From: an uncultured Bacteroidales bacterium
Lineage (GTDB): Bacteria > Bacteroidota > Bacteroidia > Bacteroidales > Marinilabiliaceae
Direction: 5' to 3'
Length of the DNA stretch: 64,000 nucleotides
NCBI GenBank assembly: GCA_934717675.1
Contig: CAKUYZ010000003.1
Coordinates: 24,392 to 88,391 of the forward strand
Below, piece by piece: positions 62,547 through 64,000 of the stretch. The notes below the pieces were generated by a model, which worked only from the letters and a program-made list of their open reading frames with translations, was not told the origin of the DNA and made no database searches. Numbering within the stretch: the first letter of the stretch is position 1; the number at the start of each line of letters is the position of its first letter. The position numbers were made by a program, and so were the translations under genes.

Positions 62547-63493
62547 CAGGGGGCGCTAAGAGGCTGCTGGCCATTGTGGGCCCCACGGCCTGCGGCAAGA
62601 CCGCATTCGCTGTGCGTATGGCGCAAGAGCTTGGAGGCGAGATTATTAGCGGGGATTCGCGCCAGGTCTACCGCGGCATGGACATTGGCACAGGCAAAGA
62701 TCTGGCGGACTATCGCACGCCGCAGGGCGACATCCCCTACCATCTCATAGATATTGCCGAGCCCGGAGAGAAATATAACGTCTTCCGCTATCAGCAAGAC
62801 TTTGCCGAGGCCTATGCCGACATCACGCGGCGCGGGCGCTATCCCATCCTGTGCGGCGGCTCCGGACTGTATGTCGAGGCCGTGATAAAAAACTACGGCT
62901 TGCTGAGCGTGCCGCCCAACCCAGCCCTGCGTAAAAGGCTTGAAAGCAAGAGCTTGGAGGAATTGGCCTCCATATTGTCTTCTTATCAGAAGCTGCACAA
63001 CGTGACCGACCTTGACAACCGCCGCCGCGCCATACGCGCCATTGAGATTGCCGACCACCTGCAGTCTCACCCCGAAGAGAGCGGCCCAACGGGAGGGCTC
63101 CGCACCACGGTGCTGGGGCTAGACATAAGCCGCGAGACGCGCCGCGAGAGGATTAGCCGACGCCTGAGGGCTAGGCTCCGAGACGGCATGGTGGACGAGG
63201 TGCGGGGCCTCTTGGCCAAGGGAGTGAAGGCGGAGAACCTCATATACTACGGCCTCGAGTACAAATACGTGACAATGTTCTGCATTGGACAGATGAGCTA
63301 TGACGAGATGCAAACTCAGCTGGAGATTGCCATCCATCAGTTCGCCAAGCGACAGATGACGTGGTTCCGAGGCATGGAGCGGCGGGGCACGCACATAGGG
63401 TGGATTGACGCCAGCCAGCCCGCCAACGTCATGGTGGCGCAGGCCAAGAAGATAATGGCCGAGGCCGAGAGTGACGCCCCGCGCCGCGAATAG
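62543..63493 (+). CDS. miaA: tRNA dimethylallyltransferase
   Basis: The 316-residue enzyme adds a dimethylallyl group to A37 of UNN-reading tRNAs. P-loop GPTACGKT, DSRQVYRGMDIGTGK, GGSGLYVEAVI and FAKRQMTWFRG are intact. The segment IYYGLEYKYVTMFCIG replaces the usual GYREL-type block, as in one of the two MiaA types common in Bacteroidales; the other copy is not here. It is translationally coupled to the antiporter. Confidence 0.92.
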   Translation: MTGGAKRLLAIVGPTACGKTAFAVRMAQELGGEIISGDSRQVYRGMDIGTGKDLADYRTPQGDIPYHLIDIAEPGEKYNVFRYQQDFAEAYADITRRGRYPILCGGSGLYVEAVIKNYGLLSVPPNPALRKRLESKSLEELASILSSYQKLHNVTDLDNRRRAIRAIEIADHLQSHPEESGPTGGLRTTVLGLDISRETRRERISRRLRARLRDGMVDEVRGLLAKGVKAENLIYYGLEYKYVTMFCIGQMSYDEMQTQLEIAIHQFAKRQMTWFRGMERRGTHIGWIDASQPANVMVAQAKKIMAEAESDAPRRE

Positions 63494-63509
63494 ACGCAGA
63501 CACAACAGT

Positions 63510-64000
63510 ATGAAAATGACAAGATTTTTAACGGTGCTGGCCATGGCGCTGATGACGGCGTTGCCAGGCTGCAAGACCGACGATGACGAGACTTTGAGCG
63601 AGGCCGAACGCCAAGCCGCCGTGAACGCCCTGAAGGGAGACATGGTTCTCTCGGCCAAGGCCACGGTGAACGGGGTGGACAAGACCCTGCTGCCAAGCGG
63701 CGCGCCCGCGCTTTTCTCCTTTGAGGAGCGCGATGGCGGACTGACCATGTGGCAACGCGACTTCCGTGTGGGCAACATGCCTTTCCCCATAAACTTCGGC
63801 GTGGAGCTGAAGCTAAGCCCTCTGCTCTCGTTTGAGAAGGGCGACTTCAGCGAGAGCGGGTGGGTGCGTTTCCACGGCAAGCGCGGCAACCTTTCGATTG
63901 ACGGCAACGCACCCTCCTCCGCGATGGACGAGACAGCCTCTGGCGACGGCTCCACAGTGACGGGTTACGTCAACGCCCGCACCAAAGAGATTGTCTTGCA
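63510..64000 (+). CDS. Lipoprotein of unknown function (partial at window end)
   Basis: The reading frame from the ATG at 63510 is open to the window end (163 codons). The N terminus is a lipoprotein signal with lipobox LPGC (Cys21). After an acidic segment (KTDDDETLSEAE) come beta-type stretches (MPFPINFGVELKL, WVRFHGKRGNLSIDG). It looks like one of the DUF4840-type Bacteroidales lipoproteins, but this is a weak recall. It starts 17 bases after miaA. Confidence 0.75.
   Translation, partial: MKMTRFLTVLAMALMTALPGCKTDDDETLSEAERQAAVNALKGDMVLSAKATVNGVDKTLLPSGAPALFSFEERDGGLTMWQRDFRVGNMPFPINFGVELKLSPLLSFEKGDFSESGWVRFHGKRGNLSIDGNAPSSAMDETASGDGSTVTGYVNARTKEIVL

Overview
The window is about 64 kb of high-GC (roughly 57-60% by eye) bacterial chromosome and reads as a member of the Bacteroidales (Bacteroidota). 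Support for this: TAnnTTTG -7 promoter boxes, an N-succinylornithine-type carbamoyltransferase, BspA-like leucine-rich-repeat proteins with sorting-tail-like ends, a fused SpmA/SpmB-type membrane protein, a bactofilin in front of the ATP synthase genes, an epsilon subunit without its C-terminal domain, and tandem rhomboid proteases after mutL. The family is uncertain; a Muribaculaceae- or Prevotellaceae-like gut lineage would fit. I saw no tRNA, rRNA, CRISPR array, IS element, integrase or phage gene.

Layout. 1-12.1 kb (+): the 3' end of a topoisomerase IV A subunit gene, efp, a GAF/PP2C phosphatase, pssA, a large unknown membrane-anchored protein, serB, a BspA-like LRR protein and dxs. 12.2-31.6 kb (almost all -): argF', murF, the ATP synthase genes atpB-E-F-H-A-G with a bactofilin and an AtpI-like gene at their head, proC-proB-proA, a PH-domain protein, lysS-gpsA-pgi, a cluster of a gamma-carbonic-anhydrase-like protein, a secreted unknown and murI, and a PolB-exonuclease-like protein with a degraded active site. 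31.7-52.8 kb (+): a Dabb protein, mutL, two rhomboids and a phosphatase/nuclease in a coupled run, lipoproteins, an outer-membrane barrel plus helix-hairpin-helix pair, an Smr protein, carA, a 1021-residue ABC transporter, dapD, tsaC, a thioesterase, a polyprenyl synthase and atpD-atpC. 52.9-64 kb (mixed): a degenerate epimerase, an SpmAB fusion, an AT-richer three-gene operon of exported proteins, folA, a DEAD-box helicase with a long leader, a cation/proton antiporter coupled to miaA, and the start of a lipoprotein gene.

Most genes are housekeeping: proline synthesis is complete (proABC), arginine and lysine synthesis both use succinylated intermediates (argF', dapD), and the F1Fo ATP synthase is complete but divided between two loci about 31 kb apart on opposite strands. 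The accessory part most worth attention is 55.19-58.44 kb: an AT-richer transcription unit with its own promoter box and terminator, encoding a FISUMP-like lipoprotein, a BspA-like LRR protein and a cysteine-containing exported protein, joined by ATGA overlaps. The first gene carries a single in-frame TGA. Other points are the Ser at the substrate-specificity position of the carbamoyltransferase, two enzyme-like proteins lacking expected catalytic residues, and two apparently near-leaderless genes.
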